Positions 37,546 through 47,932 of a stretch of 64,000 nt of DNA are shown here, piece after piece. The translations under genes were made by a program, and so were the position numbers. Position 1 is the stretch's first letter; each line of letters begins with the position of its first letter. The DNA comes from Primulina eburnea (Eukaryota; Streptophyta; Magnoliopsida; Lamiales; Gesneriaceae): contig NC_133102.1 in NCBI RefSeq assembly GCF_022965805.1, forward strand, positions 10,027,485 through 10,091,484, given 5' to 3'. The notes beneath the pieces were generated by a model. It searched no databases. It was not told the origin of the DNA and saw only the letters and a list, made by a program, of their open reading frames with translations.

Positions 37546-37552
37546 CTCCCCC

Positions 37553-38599
37553 TCAAGCTGGTTTAAGGATGTCTTCCATACCCAGCTTGCTCACTAACAA
37601 TTCGAACTGTCTCTTGTGTATTCCCTTCGTAATTAGATCAGCTACTTGTTCATTAGTAGGGACATAGTCCACAAAAATCACACTATTGTCTATTTTTTCT
37701 TTGATGAAGTGCTTGTCGATTTCCACATGCTTTGTGCGATCATGCAGTACTGGATTATGTGCAATTGAAACTGCTGCTTTGTTGTCACAATGCATCTTCA
37801 TTGGCACTGATTCTGAAATCTTCAACTCTAATAATAATTTCTTAATCCACAAAACCTCACAAATTCTGTGTGCTAAGGATCTAAACTCGGCTTCTGCGCT
37901 GCTTCGAGCTACCACATTCTGTTTTTTGCTACGCCAGGTGACTAAATTGCCGCCCAAAAATGAGCAATATCCCGAAGTAGACCTTCTATCTGTTAGGCTT
38001 CCCGCCCAATCTGCATCAGTATAGGCTTCAACTTGCAGATGTCCCCGACGTTTAAACAGAAGACCTTTACCTGGTGTTCTCTTCATATACCTTAGGATCC
38101 TGTACACTGTTTCGAAATGTTCTGACCCAAGCGAGTGCATGAACTGGCTGACTACACTAACTGGGAAGGCTATATCAGGTCGAGTGTGTGATAAATAAAT
38201 GAGCTTCTCGACAAGTCTCCGATAGCGCTCCCTCTCCTTTACTGATTTTGTCCCTGCTGGTTGCAGTTTGACGTTGGGCTCCATAGGCGGCTCAGCCGGC
38301 TTACATCCTAGCATACCCGTTTCAGTCAGCAAATCAAGGACATATTTGCGCTGATTGACAAATATACCTTCCTTGGATCTTGCAAACTCCATTCCAAGGA
38401 AATATTTTAACAGTCCCAAGTTCTTGACTTCGAATTCTTTTGCAAGCCTCTCTTTAAGCTCTCCAAGTTCCTCGTAGTCACTCCCTGTTAAGATGATATC
38501 ATCAATATATACAATTAACACAGCAGTTTTACCTTCCTTTGAGTGTTTGTAAAACATGGTGTGATCAGCTTGACTTTGAACATAACCAAGTCGCTTCAC
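37553..38599 (-). pseudogene. Second copia: reverse transcriptase C-terminal part and RNase H
   Basis: A 348-codon open frame. Catalytic VYIDDIILTGSD lies at about 38512-38480, followed by FLGMEFARSKEGIFVNQRKY. A copia RNase H comes next (AYTDADWAGS, TSGYCSFLGGNLVTWRSKKQ, SSAEAEF) and a tail ending DILKPA. The N-terminal half of reverse transcriptase lies upstream (38600-39180) in broken frames: a stop (TAG) just upstream separates it from the highly conserved SLYGLKQ region. The frame itself is intact, but the complete polyprotein is not. Confidence 0.85.
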
Positions 38600-39180
38600 A
38601 GCCTTGCCAAAACGTTCAAACCATGCCCTCGGAGACTACTTAAGTCCATACAGGGACTTCTTCAGTTTACACACCTTGCCCAGTCTAAATTCTGGTTCAA
38701 AACCCAGAGGGAGTCTCATAAACACCTCTTCATCTAGATCTCCATTTAGGAAGGCATTTTTAACATCCAACTGATACAAGGGCCAATTGAGATTAACCGC
38801 AAGTGACAGTAGTACTCGAATTGAGTTAACTTCTGCAACAGGATCAAATGTTTCCTGGTAATCTATTCCGTATGTCTACGTAAAGCCTCTTGCTACCAGC
38901 CTCGCCTTATATCTCTCTACACTACCATCCGCCTTGCTCTTTATTGTGAAATCCCATTGCATCCTACTATCTTCTGATCCTTGGGTGCTTCAACAATTTC
39001 CCATGTACCATTCTTCTTTAAGGCCTTCATTTCTTCGAACACCGCTAATCTCCAATCCTGGTCCTCCAGTGCTTCCTGAATGTTTCTACGCCCAACATAT
39101 TTCGAGATATTAGTAGTAAATGCCTTATGTGTTTCAGATAAATGATCATAGGTTATATATCTAGCAACGAGGTATTTGGT
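38600..39180 (-). pseudogene. Second copia: reverse transcriptase N-terminal part, broken
   Basis: The minus strand carries recognisable copia RT text in several frames (for example around VNLNWPLYQLDVKNAFLNGDL and LDEEVFMRLPLGFEPE), interrupted by at least one stop and one frameshift. Confidence 0.75.
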
Positions 39181-39186
39181 GCAGGT

Positions 39187-39747
39187 TCAAGTACTTTTTC
39201 GAAGGGCAATGGGAAGGTCCAGATCATTTTCTTGTAGGACACTTGGGGTCGGACTTTCGAGACTGACACTGGAAGGCACAGAAATAACAGATAAAGGGAT
39301 GTTTTTCTTTTGGTAAGGGAAAAGATCGGTACCTGGAGTATCCATAGTTCTTTTGCCCGGGGCTTTCAATGAAGCTTGTGCTGGAATGGTTAATTCATCT
39401 TTGCTTCTTTTGAGGACATTTCTCCTAGAATAAACCACAGGTTCAAGGATATTTCGGTTTTTCTCCATTCGTAGTATTTCCTTTTCCGACAGATCAATTT
39501 CACGGTCGACAATTGTGGATTCAGACTCCCCATTTTGTTCATTTTGAAAATTAAGAGGTTGGTCAATAACCAAATTTGAAAGAGGTTCGGATATTTCCCA
39601 AAAATTTTGTTCCCTTATATTATTCTCGCCCTGAATTAAATTTTTGGTAAAATATGGTTTTGTTTCCATGAAGGTGGCGTCCATTGTGATAAAAAAAACA
39701 TTTCGTGAGAGGATTGAAAAATTTGTAGCCTTTGCAATTTGCAGCAT
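39187..39747 (-). pseudogene. Second copia: linker between integrase and reverse transcriptase
   Basis: A 186-codon open frame rich in Ser, Pro and charged residues, typical of the variable region between the integrase core and RT (FMETKPYFTKN, VVYSRRNVLKR). It is preceded by the integrase C-terminal text in another frame (39748-39800). Confidence 0.7.
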
Positions 39748-39800
39748 ATCCTAAAAAAACACATTTTTCTGCCCTAGGATCCAATTTCGACCGGGATCTC

Positions 39801-40162
39801 TTAGGTATGTGAACGTATGCGGTGCAACCAAATATTTTTAGTGGTAAATCCGAATTGATTCGAGATTCTGGAAAAAAATTTTAAACAGTCCAGCGGAGTG
39901 ATGTGTTTTAAAACTCGTGTAGGCATCCTATTAATTAGATATGTTGCAGTTAAAATAGCATCTTCCCATAGGTATTTTGGAACATTCATATAAAACATTA
40001 TGGCCCTAGCAACTTCAAGTAAGTGCTTATTTTTCCTTTCCGATACTCCATTTTGTTCTGGAGTGTCAGGACAGGTTGACTAATGTAATACGCCCTTTTC
40101 CTTCAAAAAAGTCTCTACATATTGATTGAAATACTCTGTTCCATTATCGGTTCTCAAAATGC
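39801..40162 (-). pseudogene. Second copia: integrase core, broken
   Basis: Contains RTDNGTEYF (second catalytic Asp), then VLH, a TAG stop in place of the usual Gln, STCPDTPEQNGVSERKN (catalytic Glu region), and AIMFYMNVPKYLWEDAILTA. A frameshift separates it from the upstream frame ending at 40163. Confidence 0.8.
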
Positions 40163-42049
40163 TTATTTTTGTTTGAAATTGGTTTCAATCAAATTGTAAA
40201 ATTCTCTAAAAAAAATTCCAACTTCAGTTTTTTCGCTCATTAAAAATACCCAACACAGTCTAGTATGGTCATCTGTAAAAGTGACAAACCATTTCTTTCC
40301 AGATGATGTAGTTACCTTTGAGGGTCCCCGCACATCACTGTGAAATAAGTAAAAAGGTTTTGATTCAAGGTAAGGTTTAGAAACATATGTTCTACGTTGA
40401 CTTTTAGCAAGAACACAACATTCACATTGAAAATCCAAGGGATTCATTTTTTCAAATAAATCAGGCAACAAATGTTTCATATATGAAAAACTGGGGTGGC
40501 CTAAACGGCAATGCCAGACCATTATTTGATCATGAACGAGAAGGGAACTAATACTACTAAGCCCTTGAACAATTTTATTACCAGGTAAAATATTCTCAAA
40601 ATAGTAAAGACCATTAACCATTCTAGCACTGCCAATCGTCTTCCCCGAGCTCCGGCTTTGAAAAATACAATGAGAGTCACAAAAAACCACACGACAATTA
40701 GAGTCTTTGGATAATTTGCTAACTGACAAAAGGTTGCAGTTGAGTTTAGGTACATAGAGAACAGACTTGAGGTCTATTTTTTCGGAAATCTGGACCAAAC
40801 CTTTTCCAGCAATAGGTGAAAAACTTCCATCTACAATCCTAACTTTTCTATTTTTAGAACACGGTGAGTATAGTTTTAACAAGTTCAAGGAGTTGGTCAT
40901 ATGATCAGATTCTCCAGAATCAATTATCCATGGAGTAGAAATTCCGAAACCACAAGAAAAGGCATTTATTTCGCTACCTGTATGTGCCATGGAGACACTA
41001 GGAGCACTGGACGATGGATTAGACTTTACCAGTGCTAGTAACTGCTCCAGCTGCTCTTTATTGATGGTGCTGGCAGTAGTCTCGGCCTCATTTGCATTGG
41101 GAAAGGCACGGCCAGTTTTCTCCCTTGTTCTGCCCTTGAAGTTGGCAGGTTTGCCATTAATCTTCCAGCAGGTTTCTCGGGTGTGACGCGGCCTGTTGCA
41201 ATAGTCACACCATACATTTGGTTTCTCCTCTGGTTTACGTAGGTTGGCAGCACCTCTGCGCATGTTTAGGCCCGTAGAAGCAAGAGCAGAACCTTCAATC
41301 GTGGCAGCAGGTCCCTTCTTGCCGAGCATAACATTCCTCCGGCTCTCCTCCCTCCTCACTTCAGAGAAGACTTCACCAAGGGGTGGCAGCGGCCTCCTAC
41401 CGATAATTCTCCCCCTCACTTCATTGAACTCAACATTGAGGCCAACCAAGAACTTGAAGATATGATCATCTTCCATTGTTTTCTTGTGGTGATGTCCATC
41501 TTCAACATTCTTCCACTCATAAGCATCAAAGAGATCAAGGTCCTGCCAAATTCTCTTCAAGGAGTTGAAGTACTTGGTGACTGTTTCTTCTCCTTGCCGT
41601 AATTCACAAAGTTTGAGAGTCAACTCAAAAATTTGGGACTGATTCCCTAAATCAAAATATATCTTATTTATATTTTCCCATAGCTCATATGCCGTAGGGA
41701 AACACATATAATTTGCGCCAATCTCCTCTTCCATGGAGTTTACCAGCCACGTCATTACCATGGAATTTTCGGCATCCCATGTAGCATACATTGGGGCATC
41801 TTCTGACGGAGCTTTCTTGTCGCCCGTTAAATATCCCATCTTTCCTCGGCCTCGGATATACATTCTCACCGACTGAGACCATCGCAAGAAGTTGTCGCCG
41901 TTCAGCTTGATGGTGGTTATTTGAACATGGTGTGAATCAGAGGTTGTTTTCTGCATATCTCTAGTCACTGTGGGTTGTGAGGAAGGCCGAGGAATGGTGG
42001 TGGATTCGCTAGAATATTCTGACATGGTTCTGGCTTGGGTTAATGGCAC
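40163..42049 (-). pseudogene. Second copia: gag-protease-integrase N-terminal ORF
   Basis: A 628-codon frame. The gag core (TIKLNGDNFLRWSQSVRMYI, AYELWENINKIY) comes first. A zinc knuckle CDYCNRPRHTRETC (CX2CX4HX4C) and protease DSGESDHMT (an aspartate DSG site) follow. The pre-integrase HCRLGHPSF...CECCVLAK and the first integrase Asp (FHSDVRGP) come next. It ends prematurely at NFKQK because of a frameshift. Translation could also begin at the Met at 42025 (MSEYSSES). As gag alone it could still be translated. As a polyprotein it is broken. Confidence 0.85.
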
Positions 42050-42086
42050 AAAACATTCTGGGCAGAATATATTAGCTCTGATACCA

Positions 42087-42322
42087 ACTTGAAAAGAGGT
42101 AATTGAGGGAATAATTATTCTCTTCTATTGAGATTGCCTTTATAGTAATTTACAGCATAATTACAGCCCAAAATCAGGGATAGTATCACTAGTTTAGAGG
42201 GAAAGAATACCAGCCAAAAAAGAAAACTACCTAAAATAAACTTGACAACTAGCTAATACCTATTTACCATATTTACTTGATTTACAGCTCAATTCTTCCC
42301 TAAATAATCCTTATTCTCGACA
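42087..42322 (-). repeat. 5' LTR of second copia element
   Basis: 236 bp. On the minus strand it is followed by the primer site and leader. Confidence 0.88.
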
Positions 42323-42712
42323 GAAACATTGTAACGGAATTAAACATATATTCCGTTATCTACAAGAAACGACATATTTGAGACTTTTGTATTAAATAGA
42401 TACCAATCAAAGCATAATTGGTTATGCTGATGCTGTGTATTTATCTGATCCACACAAGGTACGTTCCCAAACCGGATATGTATTTACTCGTGGAGGCACT
42501 GCAATTTATTGGCGTTTACAGAAGCAAACACTCGTAACAACTTCATCAAATCACGTCGAGATTATTGCACTACATGAAGCAAGTCGTGAATGCGTATGGC
42601 TAAAATTAATGACCGAACATATCCAAATCTCATGCGGATTATCATTCGACAAGAAGCCTGTGATATTATATGAAGATAATGATGCATGTGTTGCTCAAAT
42701 GAAAGAATGATG
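42323..42712 (+). pseudogene. Outer copia RNase H remnant
   Basis: After the second copia insertion the outer pol resumes with KHIFRYLQ text, then RSQTGYVFTRGGTAIYWR, SSNHVEIIALHEASRECVW and YEDNDACVAQMKE before a TGA at 42708-42710. Early stops and frame changes are present. Confidence 0.85.
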
Positions 42713-43079
42713 CATAAAAAACGACATAACTAAACTTATCCTCCCCAAAGTTCATCGCATTTACCCAAGAGCTTGAGAAGAATAAAGATATTGATATCTG
42801 TTACATTCAATCAAGTGAAAACTCATCAAAATATCTTCACAAATACTCTTTCTACGACAATATTTAGAAATCATAGATATAATATTGAGATGCGCAATCT
42901 ACGAAATTTGTGAAGAATTGTTCGTGTTAACATAAGGGGGAGTTTACTTGACTGCACTCTTTTTTTCCTTACTATGGTTTTTATCCCAATGAGTTTTTTT
43001 TAGTAAAGTTTTTAACGAGGCTATATAAAATACGTAATGAAAACAATCATTGTATCATGATCATCATCACAAGATGGAG

Positions 43080-43329
43080 TGTTGAAAAATAAGAGTTGAA
43101 ATATTAGATTTTGAAAATAAGAGTTGTAAATATTGAAAAATAGTGTGTGATGATGTATGCAATGATGTATTTATTTTTGGATTATTTTCAAATAAATTCT
43201 ATAAATAGGTATCTCAATTTATGAAGAAAAACACAATTGAGTAGAGAGAAAAATTTTATAAAGTGTGTTGTTTAATATATTTTGTGATTTTGAGATTTTT
43301 ACTTTTATCATAAATTTTTACTTTTAACA
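43080..43329 (+). repeat. 3' LTR of outer copia element
   Basis: 250 bp, with TATAAATAG at about 43201-43209 as the likely LTR promoter. It is preceded by a degenerate purine tract AAGATGGAG and followed by CAAAT. Confidence 0.93.
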
Positions 43330-43689
43330 CAAATAACAATATTTCACTTGTACTTTTACAATATATAAGAAAATTTGCATTTTTATCATGTATGTTAGTC
43401 TTTTTATGATTTTAATCATCTATGTAATCAAATTCAGTTTTGATGTTTTTTTTGGCAATTTATCAATAATTTAGACGTAGTTATGATGTGAGCCACATAA
43501 GTACTCCCGATTAAATAAGAACTAAAATTACTAAAAATTAGAATATACATGAACAAGACTTAATTCAATAACATTGAAGATAAAAATAATAAATGAAAAA
43601 AACAAATATACATGATTAAAAATGAACTTTTCCCAAATATATATACATCCTTCAGAAAAAATATTAAAATTTGAGTAGGTCTCTATGCA

Positions 43690-44060
43690 ACAGTCTCGCG
43701 AATCTATATTCACGAATCTATATATATGATACGAGTCTAATTGATTTATAAATGCAATGCAAAATAATATTTTTAATATAAAAATAATATTTTTCACTCA
43801 AATCAATACATAATAATTTGCATTCAAATCATAATATATTACATGATATTTCTTCATAGTATAAATAAAATGATTTATTTCAGAGAATAATAATGTTTTT
43901 GACATTAAAAATAATATTTTTCAAGAGTTAGGTCGATGGGAGACCCGTCTTATAAAATTAATCTGTAAGACAAGTTAACATGATCCATACCTCTAATGAA
44001 AAGTAATATTTTTGACATAAAAAACAATAATTTTTAATTAAATCATCATATAATATACTT
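43690..44060. repeat. Possible diverged GTGAGAC-family repeats
   Basis: Blocks such as GGGAGACCCGTCTTATAAAA, CTGTAAGACAAGTTAACATG and repeated aataatatttttgacat resemble the better-preserved copies at 7775 and 47463. Two partial copies seem to be joined. Low confidence. Confidence 0.35.
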
Positions 44061-44692
44061 TTGAACATAAAAGTATGGATGTCAATTCTTGTGGGTTCAG
44101 GTTGGTTCGATGCAGCGGTATTAAAAAAACTTTCAACCTGAACCAACCTTAAAATTATAAACCCGAACCCGGACAAACCGACCAACTTGATCTGATTATA
44201 TGCAACATTATTCTTTTAGTATGTAAAAATTATCATTGAATAAAAATTCATCATCCTTTCTGACAGCTAATATACTTTGGATAGTGCGTATGGATTCTGA
44301 TATTCAACAGAAAATCCGACCCCCACCGATATCCACTTTATGCGCTCGTACATCAATTGGAATATGATAACTAACAAGGAATGATCTGGTAGTCTTTAGA
44401 GAATGTCCACGGAAAAATCTGATTGATTCAGTTAGGTAGGGTCATTAGTGATCATTGAATCAGTGGCCTTATAATTAATCTATTTTTCAATACTTAGTTA
44501 GGCTCGTTGATTGGTTGAGCTCGAAGATCAGTTGGATCGAAAAATAATCAGTTACTCAAGAGAATATTCAGTTTCACATAAACAGTTTAGTTCGGCTAGG
44601 ATTTAAAAATCCATTCAAAACTTTGGGGTGAACCAAATACAATTTTTTACAATTTGTAGTTGTACCTTAGGCTTTAATGTTTGTATGTCAAT

Positions 44693-44914
44693 GAATTCAT
44701 GGAGTTATTAAAAGTCCATGGAAAATTTGAATACCGGTAGACTTTTATAGAGTTTATAAAAGTCAATGTTGAATACCACTTGACTTTTTAAAACTCCATG
44801 AAAGTCTATTTTGAATACCACAAGACTTCTATAGAGTATGCAAAAGTCTTGATTGAATACCTCTAGATTTTTAAAATCTACAAAAGTCATTAAAAGTCAA
44901 TAAATTTCTCACGT
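44693..44914. repeat. 42-bp tandem repeat with a hairpin in each unit
   Basis: Units begin GAATACC at 44729, 44771, 44813 and 44855 (spacing exactly 42, 42, 42), with a partial unit before and GAATACACCCC ending the array. Most contain inverted GACTTTT...AAAAGTC arms. The closing TTGAATACACCCC resembles the terminal inverted repeat of a widespread plant MITE type, but a matching left end was not found. Confidence 0.75.
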
Positions 44915-45239
44915 TGAATACACCCCTCTTAATTGATCAAATAAATATTATGATACCAATATACAATAAAAAAAATTCGAACATGACAAAGTAATTTTCA
45001 AGTTTCAATCTCCACTTTTCCAACATTTTACATCCTTTTGTACGAGTCAAACACTGAAAAAAAAATATAAATGGGTTGGGTGGGTTCAAGTTGCTGAGTG
45101 ACTTGATTCTTAATTCAGGTCATGCCGAACTCAACCATTTTTTCGGATAAGATTTTGAATACAACCTGATTTTATCCGAACACTAAAACCCACAACCCTA
45201 ACCCGATATTTTTTCATGTTTATCGAGTTATAGGTAAGG

Positions 45240-45445
45240 TTTATTTTTTTACACTCTCTAATAAAAAGTGATATTTTTTACTCAAATCATCATATGTTAC
45301 ATTATATTTATACATGATAAGTAACAAAAAATTGATAATTTTGCAGCGAAAATTAATACTTTGAACATAAAAAGTAATATGTTCACGTGTCAGGTCGGGT
45401 CAAAAATATATCTCACAAAATTGATCTACGGGATGTATTTGTGTT
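45240..45445. repeat. Possible diverged GTGAGAC-family repeat
   Basis: AAAAAGTGATATTTTTTACTC, ACATAAAAAGTAATATG and GTCGGGTCAAAAATATATCT are reminiscent of the family. The ends are not defined. Confidence 0.3.
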
Positions 45446-46184
45446 ATAATTTTCGCTATGAGAATTGAGGAAAGTTAACTAAGAAAAATATAACCTATTA
45501 ATTAATAAAATGAGGAAAATGCGATAAAGTGCCATAAAAACAATGTTTTCAAAAATGAATTAGCGATCGAACCATTCTACTTTATAAAAATAGTTTAACC
45601 AGTCAGATCATTCAACCGAACAGTCAAACCAGAAAAGTGATAATATAATATAGTGAAAAAAATTATTTAAAATTATAAATCTTAAATATATATAAAACAA
45701 TAATAAAAAGTATTTATCAAATTTTAAATTTTAAAACATATATTTAATAAAATATAATTATATATTTATTTATTTATAAGAAAGAAATAAATTAAATAAA
45801 CTCTAATACTACTAAAATTATATTTTTAACAAAATTAAAATTCAAATAATCATATATATAAATACCAATAAAAAATAGAATATAATAAATATTTTTTTAA
45901 AAAAATGTAATAAAATATTCAAATTCAAAAGAAAAATATTGAATTGGTCGAACAGATTTTTAACCGGTTTGTCTTATAGTATCGATCTAATTTTTTTTTT
46001 ATTTACTTATATTAAATTTTTATAATATCTCTTATATATATATTATAAGATATATTACATAATAGTAAATATGTATATTAATTAGTGATAAATAAAAGAG
46101 ACCATCTCTTAGTGGTATTTTTAAATATACGCACAAAATTACAACTCTTTTTTTTAGTAAGAACAAGTTTTTTATTATTCAATG

Positions 46185-46302
46185 TAACATAATAACATCG
46201 TTCAGTAACCGATTCTCTACAAATGATGGTAGCTCATGCCAAATAGATGGATTTAAATGTAAACATCATTTCCTGGCTAGTAGATGAGCTAACTCATTTG
46301 CC
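46185..46302 (-). pseudogene. LINE-type RNase H fragment
   Basis: The minus strand reads QANELAHLLARK, a TGA stop, then LNPSIWHELPSFVENRLL in the same frame. This matches the C-terminal end of the RNase H-like domain found in plant LINEs and related genes (typically ...ANRVAH.LAR..., W...PSF). The remainder of the domain is absent. Confidence 0.55.
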
Positions 46303-47462
46303 TGTTCAAAGAAATAGAAACATTAGATAAATTATAATATTGAACTACTTAAGTCTATTTGTTTATCTCAAAAATCTCACATAAAATATTTCTAAATTAT
46401 CCCTCCCCCCCAACCCCCCCCCAAAATTCAATATTATTTATAGCTCGTATGAACAAGATCCACATTATTATTTCATACAATAAATTTTAAATAACTATAT
46501 TGCTAATAAATTAAATTTAAATTCGACAATAAAAGTAACAATTATAATCGCGGGGCCCACATATTCGATTAGACAAAACCTAAAACACGTTTCGTCTAGA
46601 GAGATTGGTCTTCCTCCCTAAGGTCGGCTTGACTTTGACTAAATACGAAGAATTTCACCACCCAATTTTTGAATCTCTTGTCCACTTTTAGTAAACAGGG
46701 TCGGTCTATGGTCATTTTATATAAGAATATATTTTGATCTTCTTGTTGATTTCACTATATTTTTTATTTGAATTCATAACATTAATTTATATTTATATCT
46801 GATGTACCATAGATTGAACTGATAAATAGTGTTGTTATCGATGTAACTGCGCACACGTTATATGTGTAAATTATACGATTATTTATAATATAACTGATTT
46901 TTTTTTTACGAAATAAAAAGTTTAAACACTTGATTTACTTAACGTGGAGATAACATATAATAAAGTGGGAAAAAATTAGTGAGAATTTTGAATTTATTAC
47001 AAATAAATGGAGTTGCAAAATTAGGACTAACTAATTTCAGTTCACAGTAAATTTTAACATATGAGCGTTTGACGTAACATATGAGCGTATGAGCGTAAAT
47101 TATAACATAAATGAATGGTAATGTATTTTACATATGAGCCTAAAATACATTCCAAATTGAGTTGGTCTCGTAGAGTCTAACGTATCCGTACTAGTGAAAC
47201 ATGTTTACTCAGTTTATAGAGAGAGTGAAAAGTAATACTATTTATATAAAAGTTTATAGTCGGCGTGTGTGATGTCAATCTCGATGAAAAAGACTAAATT
47301 TATAAAAAAAATCAGAAAATATATGAATAAAATCGTAATTTTATAATATAAAATACTAAAATCGCAAAAATAGAAAACAGTTTTTCCTAAAAAAATTACT
47401 TTTCGATCGGATAGAAGGTTTTACAAGATTTTTTATACCAAATTTTAGGGAGTGAGTCTCAT
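46303..47462. other. Distal upstream region of the WRKY gene
   Basis: No coding region. It contains a C-rich run near 46405 and the paired W-boxes at 46629-46640. Confidence 0.5.
46629..46640 (+). promoter_or_regulatory. Paired W-boxes upstream of the WRKY gene
   Basis: TTGACTTTGACT consists of two adjacent TTGACT cores, the binding site of WRKY factors, about 1.3 kb before the start codon. Group IIa WRKY genes are commonly cross- and auto-regulated through W-boxes. A further TTGAC lies at about 47820, in the putative 5' untranslated region. That these sites act here is inference. Confidence 0.4.
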
Positions 47463-47633
47463 GTGAGACCGTCTCACGGATCATAATCTGTGAGACGGGT
47501 CAACCCTACCCATATTCACACTAAAAAGTAATACTCTTAGCATAAAAAGTGATACTTTTTCATGGGTGACCCAAATAAGAGATCCGTCTCACAAATAATA
47601 CCCGTGAGACCGTCTCACACAAGTTTTTGCCAA
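47463..47633. mobile_element. Foldback/MITE-like repeat, copy B, in the WRKY promoter
   Basis: Starts and ends with the palindrome GTGAGACCGTCTCAC and shares its whole length with copy A at 7775-7943. It lies about 150 bp upstream of the putative TATA box of the WRKY gene. Confidence 0.7.
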
Positions 47634-47786
47634 TTTTAGGTTATCTTTAATATCCCAACTGTTACAAGTGGGTGACTTTTTCTTGGCAACATACGGCTTT
47701 AGATTCTAATTTACAACTCATTTTCGTTTCCTTCGCCATCTTCCTCCGCACCTTCCTACTATCAAAATGTGCGGCTCTCCGTGTTC

Positions 47787-47793
47787 TATATAA
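47787..47793 (+). promoter_or_regulatory. Putative TATA box of the WRKY gene
   Basis: TATATAA, 140 bp before the start codon. This would give a 5' untranslated region of about 110 nt. It is the best-placed candidate, but no transcript start can be seen. Confidence 0.45.
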
Positions 47794-47932
47794 TCTTCTC
47801 TACGATCTTCTCTTCCTTGGTTGACGTATTTGCTGCTGCAACATTGCACGTACACGCAGAAAACAGAGAGAAGTTTAAGCAAATTTGGAGTTTTTTTCAA
47901 GGGGGGAAGAAAAGGAGATTGCACAAGAAGTT

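Larger units (their letters stand above)
37311..42322 (-). mobile_element. Second Ty1/copia element, nested, 5012 bp
   Basis: LTRs at 37311-37545 and 42087-42322 (about 6% different by eye) are flanked by GAAAC duplications (37306-37310 and 42323-42327). On the minus strand the LTR begins TGTCGAGAATA. The primer site TTGGTATCAGAGC lies at about 42087-42075, and the purine tract CTTGAGGGGGAG abuts the left LTR. The inner end of the LTR reads TTTTCAAGT and lacks a strict CA, so that boundary could be off by a few bases. gag-pol is largely readable with a few stops and frameshifts. It inserted into the outer copia pol gene. Confidence 0.92.
20410..43329 (+). mobile_element. Old Ty1/copia element split by nested insertions
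   Basis: Matching LTRs (20410-20658 and 43080-43329) start TGTTGAAAA and end TTTTAACA, flanked by a perfect CAAAT duplication (20405-20409 and 43330-43334). Between them, in copia order, are gag (21528-21613 plus 34788-35765), protease and integrase remnants, reverse transcriptase, and RNase H (resuming at 42323). Insertions occupy 21614-34787 and 37311-42322. Many stops, frameshifts and an integrase/RT deletion mark it as dead. By eye the LTRs differ at roughly 12% of positions, the most of any pair in the nest, which fits its being the oldest. Confidence 0.95.
43330..46184. other. Gene-free AT-rich stretch with repeat debris
   Basis: No host coding region was recognised. Within it are diverged GTGAGAC-type repeats (about 43690-44060 and 45240-45445) and a 42-bp hairpin tandem repeat (44693-44914). 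The rest is AT-rich with no assignable structure. Confidence 0.6.
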
